NCBI RefSeq assembly: GCF_001411555.2
Contig: NC_049903.1
Coordinates: 22,845,098 to 22,909,097, forward strand
From: Juglans regia
Taxonomy: Eukaryota > Streptophyta > Magnoliopsida > Fagales > Juglandaceae
Length of the DNA: 64,000 bases
Direction of reading: 5' to 3'
Below are positions 37,005-48,999 of the stretch, one piece after another. The notes beneath the pieces were generated by a model that did not search any database, was not told the origin of the DNA, and saw only the letters and a list, made by a program, of their open reading frames with translations. Positions within the stretch are counted from its first letter, which is position 1. Each line of letters begins with the position of its first letter. Both the position numbers and the translations under genes were made by a program.

Positions 37005-38106
37005 AGTAGAGTCAAGATAAAAAAGATTAGGATCGAAGGTGTTGTAATAGCAACCCAGTTGTAGGAGGAAGGTGCTCATACAGTCAAACCAGGCACGAGG
37101 AGCCTGTTTGAGACCGTAGAGAGCACGAATGAGTTTGCATACACGATGAGGGTGACAATAGTTAACAAAACCTGGTGGCTGTTACATATAAACTAAAGTA
37201 TTGAGAAAATCATGGAGGAATGCATTCTTGACATCAAGTTGGAGAATTTGAAGACAAGTCGAATACTTTCCAGCTTGATTAGAGGAGGGAAAGTTTCCGA
37301 AAAATAAAGTCCAGCAATTTGATGGAACCTTTTGACAACTAAGCCAGCTCTGAGGTGCTCAAGGGAGCCATTTGGTCAAAGTTTGACTTTGTATACCTCT
37401 TTATAGCCAACAACATTCATGTGAGTTTGAGAGGGTACAAGGGTCCATGTGTGGTTTTTGGCAAGGACGTTGAGTAGAGATGATAGTTTGCAGCACTGCA
37501 GGAATGGTGGAAGTGGTATGAGCTACATGTAGAATTTGATACTTGGGATTGGGCTTGTGAATGTTAGCCCAGTAATTATTTGGTGTTGAGTTGATGGACA
37601 CTAGGAGTAAGCAGAAGGAGCAACAGGGACTAAGGTGTTTGAATCCACGATCAGATCAAGCAAAGGGGTAGGCACAGAGGAAGAGGTCGGGCCTAAGAGC
37701 TTTGCTGTGGAGACTAGGGGTGCATGAGCCAAAAGTGGAAGACGCGCCGAGGAGGAGTGACCAATATGAGAGAACTGACTTATCGAACACCACATGCCAT
37801 GAGATGTAGATGTGACCAGATGAAGGATAAAAGCATTTGTAGCCCTTATGTTTGGTGGTGTACCCCAAGAAAATTCATGGTAAGGACTTTGGAGCTAATT
37901 TGTGATCAAGATAGTTCTCAAGGAGAGGGAAACGACGGGAGCCCAATACAAGCAGACTAGAGTAATCAGAATTATGTCCATAGAGGTAGAAGAAAGATGA
38001 TTGCAAGTGAAGAGCCATGGGGGGTAACTGACTGATAAAAAACATGGCAGTTGAAAAACAATTGGTGTGGTGCCCTTGAACCTCATGTGTGATTTGGAAG
38101 GAGTCG
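37005..38106 (-). pseudogene. Ty1-copia pol, 5' part (integrase end and RT start), dead
   Basis: On the minus strand, 37868-37760 encodes the copia signature GYTTKHKGYKCFYPSSGHIYIS-HVVFD (usually GYSxxxKGYRCxxP...YISRHVxFDE). Further along, 37124-37089 encodes the RT motif ALYGLKQAPRAW. The next RT box lies across the LTR-D insertion at 30889, so the two pieces were one pol gene. Stops and frameshifts interrupt it. The upstream part (gag, protease, integrase core) is cut off where LTR-C begins near 38107. Confidence 0.85.
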
Positions 38107-39574
38107 TGACACCGGGCTGATGGCCTCTCGGGTCACACACCCCATCACCAAGTGAAACTGTTTGCGGACATGTAAATTGTGTACAGTTTATAAATGCAGC
38201 GGGAAATAAAATAAAATAGTCTAAAAAGTACCAGAAAATTTAAAATACAACCCAATAGGAAATCCTCCATAAAGGTATTACAGTCATTCAGCTAATCAAA
38301 AAAAGAAAGAAATAGTAGTCTATCCACTACAACAGAAATAGCCCTAGGTCATCACTCCTCAGGTGGGGTCGGTTCATCACGCTCAAACAAGTCCTCTACA
38401 TCAAAATCTACGATTCCATGAAACAGAAGCATAGGTGGGAATACCACAATGACATCTTACAATCTTAGCAAATAAATCAACAGATCACCAACCAAGAATT
38501 TCAAACATGAAAACATACAAACAAACATGCACTGCAGTAATAAGAGACTTTCCCAAAATCCCCGTTTGAGACCTTACAAGAATAAATCATTTATAAAAAA
38601 AGATAACCACTCACTCCAAAAAACCCTCATTTAAATCTAATATTCAACCATTTATTACAGTGTGCATCATGGACTCCCCTCGGGACCACTAGCACACTCT
38701 GGCTCCCTTTGTCACACAACAGGTAACAACCGCGCATGTGACTTCATACTGTAACGCCCAATGGAAGGCCCCCACCAGTAGATTGGCCACGAAGTTGTAC
38801 TATAACGTCCCAATAGAAGGTCCAAACCACATGGTGTATACTCCAAAAGGACTAGTCAATAATACAATTGGAGCCCCATTGGAATCTTATAAAGAGCAAG
38901 AACTTCTTCTTCCCAAGCAATGTGGGATCTCATACGCCACTTACCATTATCCTTATCATATGAGGTATCACAATCTATCCCCCTTAAATTCTCGACGACC
39001 TTGTAGGGCCTACCTGTTGTAGGTGGCACGGCTCAAGTCTCACATTTATGCTTGGGATAAGCTCTGATACCATTTGTAACACCCCAATAGAAGGCCCAAA
39101 CAACATGTCTTATACTCCAAAATGACTAGTCAATGATACAATTGGAGCCCCATTGGAACCTTATAAAGCGCAAGAACTTCTCATTCCCAAGCAATGTGGG
39201 ATCTCATACGCCACCTACCATTATTCTTATCATATGGGGTATCACATGTACCAAGAGCGTTACCGTCTTAGCCAAGCCTGTTGTCACCTGACTATTGCCC
39301 AGGGGACATCACTCAGTTTTATACGCTCTCAAGTGACCATAGGAGCTCCACAACGATAATTCCCCATCTCGGCTTGGGGCCGTGATACGCATGCACCTAC
39401 ACAAAAATTATATTTTCGATGACAGCAAAAATCCATTTTTTAGATTTTGCAGCATAACATAGAACATAGCACAATTGAATAAATGATGGATGATATTAAT
39501 AACAACTAATATACAAATGCATGTAAGGCAGTTATTGGATGGCTTGGCATAGCACAAATCAGTCAACCACACTA
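38107..39574 (-). mobile_element. LTR-C copy 1, left part (hosts a TRIM)
   Basis: Aligns with 48064-48999: 'aaatgcagcgggaaataaaa', 'atacaaccca.taggaaatcctcc', 'ggtggggtcgg', 'caagagcgttaccgtctt' and 'acaaaaattatattttc'. A TRIM (38801-39246) interrupts it, and LTR-B interrupts it at 39575. It continues at 44862. The left border with copia is approximate, since no matching TSD partner was found. Confidence 0.75.
38801..39246 (-). mobile_element. TRIM (terminal-repeat retrotransposon in miniature), 446 bp
   Basis: Two 172-bp LTRs (38801-38972, 39075-39246) flank a 102-bp interior. On the minus strand the interior starts with a tRNA-Met-type PBS (TGGTATCAGAGCTT, 39072-39059) and ends with a polypurine tract (TTTAAGGGGGA, just right of 38972). 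TSD TGTAC is at 38796-38800 and 39247-39251. The other LTR-C copy near 48750-48765 reads through without it. The two LTRs differ at roughly 10% of sites, so it is old; the left LTR terminus has decayed from TG to TA. It has no coding capacity, so it depends on other elements to move. Confidence 0.93.
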
Positions 39575-42500
39575 TGTAACGCCCGTCCTTGTGGTGAGAC
39601 TTTTTACAAAATATTTTTATTAAAGGATGACGGAAATTACCGTCCAATTCAAAACTTTTCACTTGCATACCCAGGGTGCAAGACTCCACGTTTATAAATT
39701 AAAATGTGCTTTGACGATAAAAGAGGTTTACAGCGGAAAACATAAATCTTGAAATAAAAAGCCCTCTCATACGTTTAAAACTCGTGCCTAGACTTCCATG
39801 CTCTTCCCCATGGGTTGTGTCCGTCCTGATCATGCAGTTCCTATGGGGGGAGGGACATACATAAAACTAAAATGAGTCGAAAACTCGTAAGCATTACTTC
39901 ATACAGTTAAAATATAACAATATAGGTTTTCATTCATGCATTCATCATTCGTACATACTATTACATGCATGCATACATGCTTACGTGCGTTCATTTGAAA
40001 ACTTCATTGGACGGGGTTTTTTCTCTTTTAAACATGGGCTTCCTGTTCGTAAAACTTTTCTCCCGTCAGTGCCTTCATTTCTTCAAGAGTTCATGGATGT
40101 TTACGTGCATACGTGCGTTCATTTGAAAACGTCACTGGACGGGATTTTTCTTTCAAAAGGCATTCCTTTCTTTAAAACGTGTCCCCCATCAGTGCCTTCA
40201 TTTCTTAAAGGTTCGTGCATTCGTGCGTTCGTACATGCATGCATACATCCGTTCGTTCTTATCACTTTCATAGGCTAGTACACACTATTACGCCCCGTGT
40301 GTTGGGGTTAGCAGTCTTCCTTTGGACCCGGATTCCGTCCATGGCCACGGGTTGAGAATCCCTTTCATAGGGGGTAGCACTGGGTGCACTTCCAGTACTA
40401 CTTACCCGGCATTGCAATCTGCCCTTTCATTGGTACCTTTTTCATTCATTCATGTGGCCGTTACGTATCTTCATACATTCATGCTTTCATTTCTTTCTTT
40501 CTTGCTTTTCATTCATTCGTTCATCAGCTCTAGACAGCTGGAGCTTCATTCAGTTCATTCTTTCATTTAATAGTCCTTTCTTTTCATGAGAAAACATTTC
40601 TTTTCATGGATAAACATCGTTTGGGGCGTCGGCCCGAAAATCGTCTTTTCATTTTTCAGTTCATTTCAGTTCTATCCTTTCTTTAACAGTTCATTCGTGA
40701 AAACTTCATTTAAGAACATACATGGGCTTAAACGTCAGCTTTCATGGCATTCATAAGCGTCACCTTGAACATTGTCTCTCATGGTATCCACGAGCATCAC
40801 CTCGTGGCACACATGAAAGCATCGGTTCGTAGGATCCATAAAAGCATTCGTTGTCATGCCTTTCATGTATTTTCATCAATTTATGGATTTTCTCTTAGAA
40901 AATACAAACAATAGATACAAGTCATCCATTCACATGCGTACAATTAATACTTTGGGTGCGTAAACAGGGGCTACCAAGGAGGGGCCGTACATACTTATAC
41001 ATTTGAACACTTAGCATTTTCTTTCGTAAAACGTTTTTAGTCTTTTCTTAAAGCGTCATAAAGGAAAATCTTTCGTTTTCATTTTCTTTTATCTTATAAA
41101 GACTCTAGAAGAGTATGAACGTAACACTTACCTGGACTCCATGCTACTTGCATATCATTCAGTCCATTCATGTGCTTGTCAGATGGCAACCTACATGTAT
41201 ACACATACCTTAGCGCTACTCTCTATCTAATGCATAAGCAACTTGAATTATAAATAGAACTACACATCACTTAGAACACTCTCCTTCTATCCCGTGCACT
41301 TACATGCTCTTTACTATGTTAAACCCTTCGGGGACCACTTACGGTCACCACATCTTCCAACTCAAAGTCTTGTCTCGAGTGCTCATCCACTAAAGTGAAC
41401 CTATTATTCACCTTAGGATTAAGACACTAAGACATTTGTCTTACTCTTCTTACAATCACATTCCGATGCATGATTCCGACCGATGGAATCACGCATCTCA
41501 ATCCTAACAATGCATCCGTCACTACCTTCATGCATCTTAGCCCACACTAAATCTTCGTTCCCATCCATACAAGCCACACAACTCTAACCCGACTCCTAGG
41601 CTTAAGCACCGTGCAACTATGCTCATGACAGATTACCCATTACATATGGTGAATCCATTCGACACATGTGTCTCACCATGTTACACATGTACCTTACCCC
41701 TTCATCACTTAAGATCAACATATGACATGTTGATCACCTGCTCGTAGGGACAAGGGCCATACTCCGATATCAACCTTCTCTTAACCCGACTAGCATGATT
41801 CTTCATGCTACCCGTCCCTTTTGACAGTTCATCCCAACACTTAACATGACAAGACTCCATTCACAACTACGCCTTATGTCACGTCACATAGCCCAAGATT
41901 GCTCCAGAGCTACACTGTGACCTTGTCACGTTACCCAACATTCTGCTACGTCAACTCCTAACTCATCACGAGTACGGTTCCTCATGTACTCCTGTCACAT
42001 CATGACATCTCATCACGTTTCTGTTACGCCATTCCTATACTCTAACATCTTACCCTTCATAAGCATGACTGCCAATAACCACGTCACTTCGTGACGTTGC
42101 CTAGTCAAACTTCCGCTGCGTACTCTTACACTTGTTCCGCTACTTCATCCATCGCAAGCACGACTATCAATAGTTATGTCACCTCGTGACATTCCTTAGT
42201 AATGCTTCCGCTGCGCACTCTTATACTTATTTTGCTACTTCACGCATACTCCTAGCCATAAGTCCATCATGGTGACACTTGCCACCTTAGGCTATAGGCT
42301 ACGCCATAACTACTTCGGGACACTGTTCCACAGTTCCCGACACTACCCATCATGTTCCATGCCCATAAACCACATAACCATCCTTATCTCTACAACAAGC
42401 CACACGGAGTGTCGCTGCCACCATTATGGCATACCCGCCATATGGTGCATCACTCCACCACATGGAGTACACTCCATGTGTACTCCATTCCCATGCATTA

Positions 42501-44861
42501 CGCCACATCACCATTATGGTATACTCGCCATATGGTACATCACTCTACCACATGGAGTACACTCCATGTGTACTCCCTTCATGCACACTACACCACATCA
42601 CCGTTATGATATACCCGCCATATGGTGCATCACTCTAACACATGGAGTACACTCCACGTGTACTCCCTTTACATACGTTACATCACCATTATGGCATATC
42701 CGCCACATGGTGTATCACTCAACCACATGGAGTACACTCCACGTGTACTCCCTTTACATATGCCACATTACCACTATGGCGTACCTGCCGTATGGAGCAT
42801 CGCTCCACCACATGGAGTACACTCCACGTGTACTCCATTCACATACATTACGCCACATCACTATTATAGCATATCTGCCACATGGTGCATCACCCCATCA
42901 TACGAAGTACATTCCATATGTACTCCCTTCATATACCATACCCCACACAGAGTACACTCAGCGTGTACTCTTCCTGTTCCACACTACGTCAGGAGGGTAT
43001 ATTTTACATATACTCTCCTTGTCACACATTACGCCACACACAAAGTACACTCCACGTGTACTATTCCCATTCCATCTGCCACGTCACCAACACAGCATAT
43101 ATTCCCCAACCACAATACATGGCACAATCCACAACACTTCCCATCTACACCCAACACATCACAGCGCACTACACGGCACAATGCACCTCCATACAACATA
43201 GATATGCCCAACACTTCACTACACAAAATGCCCAACACTTCGTTACACAGCACCACACCACAATGCCACAACTCTACAATACCAACAACATAGTCCACAA
43301 CCTAGTCAACTAATCAATATCTAACATAAATACGAGGGATAGAGAGTTATACCATCGACGGGATAACCCGTGCGTTGCTCGTTGACCGTCACGGACAAAA
43401 ACGTCGAAAGGGTCGTACGTGGTGGCTAAACAGCGTACGGTGACTGCTTAGGCATTTGCATAGCTAGGTGTGGTCTTGGAAGGGCTCATGGTGGTCTTGT
43501 GATGATGGCAAGGAGCATAACACGGCGGATCTAACCGTGTACAGTGGCGGTCAGCCACGCGCAGTGGCTGTCCATCACATGCAGTGACTAACCACCACTC
43601 AAAGTGGTGGTTTGAACCTAGGGTTGGGCTGAGGGGTTGCTGGTGGAGCTCGTGGTGGCACCGGGGTGGCGCCATGGTGGCTCACGGTCACGGTTCATGG
43701 CCGTGAAGTGGATGAGAGGCCATGGGAGAGTGAGAGAGAGTGTGCATGCGTGGGTAGCAGATCAGGGCCGTAGGTGGTTGGGTTGGCTTGGTGGCGGCCT
43801 GAGGAGGCTCAAGGTGGCTGTCATCTATCATGGGTGGCGGTGCACGGTGTGCAACCCGTGCTTGAGAGGAGGAAGAAGCCATGAGGTGGAGGGAGGCTAT
43901 GGGCCTTGGGTTAGGTGGAGGTGGAAGGGGGAGACCAGGAGTAGCTCGTGGTGGTGTCCGGTGGCCAGGGTGGTCGCGCACAGCGGTGCTAGGAGCTTCG
44001 GTGGCATTGAAGTCGTGTGAACCCATTTTCATGGGTATGGTGCACGTGCGCAAAGGAGGGGGCGAGCGTGAGAGAGAGGGGCTGGGCTGGGGAGGCTCGT
44101 CGGCGTGAGGTGGAGCTGGTGGTGCCGGCGGTGAGGGCTGGCGACGCACGGCGGCGCCGAGCTGAGGCATGGAGCTGTTTGGCGTGGAGAGAAGCCGCGT
44201 ACTGCAGACGCTATGGAGAGGGAGGAGAGAGAGAGTTACGGGAAAAGTGAGGGAGAAAGAGAGGGGGTCTGGGTATTTAACCCAGTCCCTTCGTCCGGGG
44301 ATCCACGTAACGATCTAACGGTGGATCTCAAATATTGATTTGAAAATGCGTAAAACATTAACTTAATTAAAAGCGCTTAGAGGAATTAAGGTAGAATATC
44401 ATCATTAATAAAATGATGAAGTCTCACTTAACATATTAGAGAGAGTAAAACCATTTGACTAATAAAAGCTTTCAACATAATTTAAATCCCATACTACCTT
44501 AAATAGTTGAAATCATTTTAATAATGATATTAAAATGATTTCTGGCAATTATAATATTTTTGGAGCTCTTCAAGAATATTATAATTGTCGTATTTAAAAT
44601 CAAGCTTAGTTCAACAACACTGGAAATACTCTTTATAAATATTTCCAGTATATTTAAAACAATGGGCGTGCCCTAGAAGTCACACAATATCTTTCGAACA
44701 AGCCATCATGGTTTGGCACGTATGACGAGTCTCGCAGTCTCTATATAGAAGGGGCAGACAATTTACAAAATCTTTGCCCTCGGGATTTGCTTACGTCATA
44801 AAGACGGAACATACGTCAGAAAGAAGAAGCGTACATAAGAAGAAAGGAGCAGGGTATGACA
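39575..44861 (-). mobile_element. LTR-B copy 2: complete solo LTR of 5,287 bp
   Basis: TGTAACGCCC at 39575, ...GGGTATGACA at 44861, TSD CACTA at 39570-39574 and 44862-44866. There is no internal region, PBS or second LTR, so it is a solo LTR, and a very long one. From left to right: AT-rich spacer; a stretch rich in 'cattcattc' and 'ttcatttctt' (39900-40700); 'cacgtcacatg' type sequence (41400-42340); a minisatellite with hairpin units (42423-42940); a GC-rich block (43370-44270); and an AT-rich end. On the inferred sense (minus) strand, TTAAATACCC near 44275 could serve as a TATA element, with the GC-rich block as transcribed leader. ORFs here follow the repeats or base composition. Confidence 0.9.
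42423..42940. repeat. Minisatellite, 6 units of 85-90 bp, each with a near-perfect inverted repeat
   Basis: Units start near 42423, 42513, 42603, 42688, 42773 and 42863. Each carries GGAGTACAC-TCCAY-GTGTACTCC, able to form a 9-bp stem, plus 'atggyatayccgccayatgg'. More degenerate relics ('agtacactcagcgtgtactc') extend to about 43065. The long open frames over this region merely translate the repeat. Confidence 0.9.
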
Positions 44862-45100
44862 CACTACAACACAAAAGTCACAATTTCACACATCTCCATC
44901 TGACCCTCTACCCACAATTCCGATAACAACTACATCGTTAATATCCCAACACAACCAGACTGAAGCAAAGTTAGTGATAATTCCATCTTAGAAATATCAA
45001 GGGTCGATCTAGGGATTTACTTACTACGCTGAAGGCAAATTTCTGAATGATCGAGCGTGATGGAGATGTGTGGAACCAAGGGACGAGTTTAGCAAGAGCC
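44862..45100 (-). mobile_element. LTR-C copy 1, right part after the LTR-B insertion
   Basis: Begins with the second copy of TSD CACTA. The following 'ctacaacacaaaagtcacaa' sequence has no counterpart in the truncated copy at 48064-48999, so its membership in LTR-C rests on position only. The right border is not defined. Confidence 0.45.
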
Positions 45101-45769
45101 TAATATTCAAGATGGGCTTGATGGATGAAGGTCTAGTTTTGTTTCATTTGATAAGCTATGGAAGAGGGCAACAACATGACTTAAAGGCTTTGGGCACTTG
45201 TAGGCTTTCAACTTGTTTATTTCATTTAAAGGACTTATTTTATTAGTTTAGAATAATTGAGTTTATTACCGGAATGACTTAAGGGGGGACCTATGCAAGG
45301 ACATGTTGGGAAAGTTATTATTTTATTGAACTAGGGTTTCAAGAGGTTACTGTAGCGTTACTGTAGTTGCTGCACTGTTCATCCAGAGGCATTTTGGGTA
45401 AAAGGGGCTTTATTTTAGCTAGGGCTTTAATTAGGTTTTGGTTTAAATACTCTTTATAGCCTCATTTTTAGAAGTTTATGAAATTTGATGAATTTATTCA
45501 TTGTGAGTTGAGTTTTACTCCTCTTTTTCTTGATTAAACTTTTGAACTTATCAAAAGTAAATCACAACCTTTGTGGCATTCCTCCCTGTAATCAGGATTC
45601 TTGAGACATGTTCTTCAACTGGTCTAGATTTTAATATAATCTATGTTCTTGAAACAAGTTCTCAACGGGTCTAGGTTCTCCATCCATTGACTTGATTTTG
45701 GTTTTCTTGGGGAGTTTTCAAATTGATTGTAGGTTCAAGGGATTTCATTCCTGCGGGTTCATATCACTT
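45101..45769 (+). mobile_element. LTR-G fragment, 3' end (plus orientation)
   Basis: AT-rich LTR-like sequence with 'tttaaatactcttt' (possible TATA), ending gggttcatatca at 45769. Its last 250 bp match 26329-26565 in inverted orientation. The expected PBS does not follow; a LINE fragment starts instead. Confidence 0.6.
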
Positions 45770-46406
45770 GTGCACCGGAGCCAAGGTTGCCTTCTCGGAA
45801 CACTTGGGTGTGTGCACAAATAATGCTGCTGAATTAAGGGCCCTACTGAGAGGTATCATGGTTTGCAAAGAGTTTGGCCTAAATCATGTGGAGATAGAGT
45901 GTGATTTTGTGTTAATTGTTCATTGGTTGACTTCCGGAGCCTGTAATGTGTTGTACCTCTAGGACTATTGGGAGTTGTTGCTTCAATGTCTGGTAGGCAT
46001 GGTTTTTTCCGTGTTACATATTTTCTGTGAAGGTAACCAAGTTGTGGATTTCTTTGCACGTCAAGGGGAATCGGAGACTACAAGGACGTATGGATCAGGT
46101 ACAAACTTTCTAGCTTATGTTGTAAGGGGCACGATCCGAGTGGATAAGATTGGTCTGTCTATAAGGTAGGAAGTTCTTTTGTGTGTGGCATGAAGTTAGA
46201 TGGTTTCTTGTTGGGCTTTGTATAGGATGAGTTATTTTATTTTATTTTAATTTGTTTGATGCATGGGATAGTTTTGTAAAGCCCAAGTGTCCGTCTATTA
46301 CCACGGTATTCCTCCGCCATAAGTGAGGGTTTATTAATAAATAAATTTGGGACAGGGCTGCTATGTGGGTGGCTACCGGCTTTTCTTAAAAAAAAAAAAA
46401 AAAAAG
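45770..46406 (+). pseudogene. 5'-truncated LINE: RNase H domain, 3' UTR and poly(A) tail
   Basis: The frame from about 45770 encodes a plant LINE RNase H (RVT_3 type): NNAAELRALLRG, then a conserved D..V..WL stretch (IECDFVLIVHWLTSG). After a stop and frame change it reads EGNQVVDFFARQG, like the usual GN.VAD.LAR.G motif. The 3' UTR contains the 'ggacagggctgctatgtggg' segment common before plant LINE tails, and an A-run at 46388-46405 ends the copy. It is inserted beside a Ty3-gypsy remnant; no TSD is evident. Confidence 0.85.
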
Positions 46407-47930
46407 CATCTGCCCACTTGCCAAATCTTTCTTCAGTTGGATCGCAGTTATAACCTTGGGTCTCAACTTCAGCTTGCTACTCGCGAATTCCATATAGTCT
46501 CCTCCAGGGAGATGAAAACTAACGACATGGCTCACAAAGTGCCAAAATAGCCAATCCATACCCAAAATGATGTCGAACCCAAGCAGCTTGAACACTATCA
46601 GGTCGGCATCAAGTGTCCTCTCTCTAAAGTCCAAGGACATCCTAAGGAGACTTTTGAACACCATACCGTCTCCCTATTAGGTAACACCATGACCATGGAC
46701 TGTGGTAAGGGCTATCTGACTAAGTTTCACATTGGTGCAAAAGTAGCGGACATAAAGGATTGGGATGCTTTTGAGTCAAACAAAGTACAAGCATAATATT
46801 CATACAACAAACTCTCCCTGATGAGATCAAACACTTCCAATGAAAATCTAAAAGTTTAAATTGCACAAGCATCAACTCAAATAGATCAGGTCGAGTTCAT
46901 ACATGTGATGACCCTCGCATCCTGAGTCTCTGGGCCTTCACCAAGTGTCAGAGCGTACACCCTCGCTTGCACTGACTGCCTCTGATTCATCCTTCACAAT
47001 GTCCTGGTCAATTCCCTTGAGAAGCATTAGGGCATTTGCTAGCATAGTGCTCGCGTGACAGCATTTGAACCATTGGGTCCCACCCTAACGACAGTTACCT
47101 TCATGGGATCGGTTGCACCTTTTGCATACTGGGGCTCAGCCCTCTATACGTACACCAGTAGATGCCTGCGGTCTTGTCTCTGTCCTTGACACAAATTTCT
47201 GAGGTGACCCTAGGTTGCTTCCCTTTCCTGCAAAGCTTCTCCTCTTCTAGCCTGTCAAAGATGCTACAGAACCACCAAACTTCCGCTCTGCAATGGAGGC
47301 CACGTCAATCAAACTCTGAAAAGTTAGAATTTGCAGACAAGCGACTTGTTTGTCCTGGCGCAATCCATCTTGAAATCACTTGGTCTACATCTCTTCTGTG
47401 GCAATGAGGTGCGCCGCAAACCTACCGAGCTCCATAAACTTCTGGGCATACTGCCCCACTGTCATGTCTCCTTGCACTAGACTGTTGAACTCCGTTGCCT
47501 TTTGATGCCTCACTGTGTTAGGGAAAAAGCGATCATCAAACTCATTCTTAAAGCGTTACCAAGTCACTGCTGTGAATGATTCAAGCTCCATCTCAAGGAT
47601 CTCCCGTTAGTCTCCCACCAAGCGACAGCTTCTCCTTGCAGCATGTAGCTTGTACCCACATATCTCAAACGTCCTCTCCAAATCATTGATCCATCTCTTA
47701 GCTCTGAGCTGGTCTTCCTCACTCATAAATCCAGGGGTCTTATGGGCTAAGAAACACTCATGGAAGCGCCCCCTTAAATCTTCCCGAGGTTGGGGCTGGA
47801 AGTTCTGTTGGAGGAATTCCATCATACAACTTAATGCCCTGGCCATGACGTAATTTCCATCACCACGTGGTATTTCATCCTCGGGAGCTTGGCCGAAAGG
47901 TTCGTCATGTGGAAACCTAGGTCGCGCCAT
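46407..47930 (-). pseudogene. Ty3-gypsy gag and protease remnant (of the LTR-C element)
   Basis: On the minus strand, an ATG at 47930 opens a gag frame (MARPRFPHDEPFGQ...) with SEEDQLRAKRWINDLERTFEICGY typical of Ty3-gypsy Gag. A knuckle-like CKRCNRSHEGNC is near 47128-47093. At 46640-46440 the protease C-terminal part reads DADLIVFKLLGFDIILGMDWL, close to the intact Tekay element ([20 protein letters not shown]). Frameshifts and stops separate the pieces. RT and the rest of pol are missing; the truncation point coincides with the LINE poly(A) tail. The neighbouring LTR at 48064 is in the position expected for its 5' LTR. Confidence 0.85.
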
Positions 47931-48063
47931 CTATGCCTGCCAAAATGCAACACATAACGCCGTTTCTTAAGTCAAACAAAAAGAATTTCCAGAGATTTAA
48001 GCCTAAATTTATGGTAAGGTGACTTGTGGTTTTACCTAGAGCCGAACCACTATGCCAGCACCT

Positions 48064-48999
48064 GTGGTGCACTCGACCCCACATGTGATTTGGTAAAAGT
48101 TTGTGCAGACATGCAAATTTTGTATAGTTTATAAACACAGTAGGAAATAAAATAAAGCAGTTTAAAACTAAGTATCAAAAAATTTAAAATACAACCCAAC
48201 AAGAAATCCTCCATAAAGGTATTTACAGTCATCCAGCTGATCAAAATAAGAAAGAAATAGTAGTCCATCCACTACAACAGAAATAACCACAGGACAACAC
48301 TCCTCAGGTGGGGTCGGCCATCATGCTCAAACCCGTCCTCTACATCAAAATCTACGGAACTGTAGGTGGGAATACTACAATGAGATCTTGCAATCTCAAC
48401 AAATAAATTCACATATCAACAACCAAGAATTTCAAATATGGAAACATACAAACAAACATGCACTACAATCATAAGAGACTTTCCTAAAATACCCATTTGA
48501 GACCTTACACGAATAAATCATTTATAAAAAAGCACTCACTCCAAAAAACCCCATTTAAACCCAATTTACAACCATTTTTTATGGTGTGCACCATGGACTC
48601 CCCTCGAGACCACCTGCTCACTTTGGCACCCTTCATCACACTACAGGTAACGATTGTGAGTGTGACTTTGTAACGAGCGATGCCCAGCTCCACGCCCGAC
48701 GCATAAATAACCAGACATCATCTACCCCCGCCAGCAGAAGAACCACAACTTCATACCAAGAGCGTTACCGTCTTGGCCGAGCCTATTGTCGCCCGGCGGT
48801 AGCCCAGGGGACGTCACTCAGTTTTATATGCTTCCCGAGTGGCCAGCGGAGCTCCACCGAGATAATGCCTCTTCTTGGCTTGGGGTCATGATAAGCACGC
48901 ACCCATACAAAAATTATATTTTCAATGACACCAAAAACCCAATTTTCAGATTTTGCAGCATAGCATAGAACATTGCATAGTTGAATAAATCATGGCAGA
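48064..48999 (-). mobile_element. LTR-C copy 2, truncated (likely 5' LTR of the adjacent gag remnant)
   Basis: Matches 38107-39574 without the TRIM. It stops at 48999, exactly where an LTR-E sequence starting TGATAAGTGTG begins, so its far end is lost. It provides the empty site for the TRIM. Confidence 0.75.

Noticed and set aside
38107..38111. Search for a TSD of LTR-C copy 1 in the copia pol (AGTCG expected)
   Set aside because: No matching right-hand copy found near 44900-45130, so C1 is not claimed as a complete insertion.
42423..42940. Regularly spaced palindromic repeats resembling a CRISPR array
   Set aside because: Whole 85-90 bp units repeat, with no unique spacers, in a eukaryotic LTR; this is a minisatellite.
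42269..43201. 310-codon open frame, plus overlapping long frames in other phases
   Set aside because: It translates the 85-90 bp minisatellite; several frames are open at once because stop codons are rare in the unit. No domain is seen.
43637..44250. Several Gly/Arg/Trp-rich or Pro-rich frames on both strands
   Set aside because: Composition of the GC-rich LTR-B block; the same happens at 1-508. No homology or conserved frame.
45770..46420. TSD around the LINE 3' fragment
   Set aside because: No convincing repeat flanks the poly(A) tail and the 5' break, so the truncation could be secondary.
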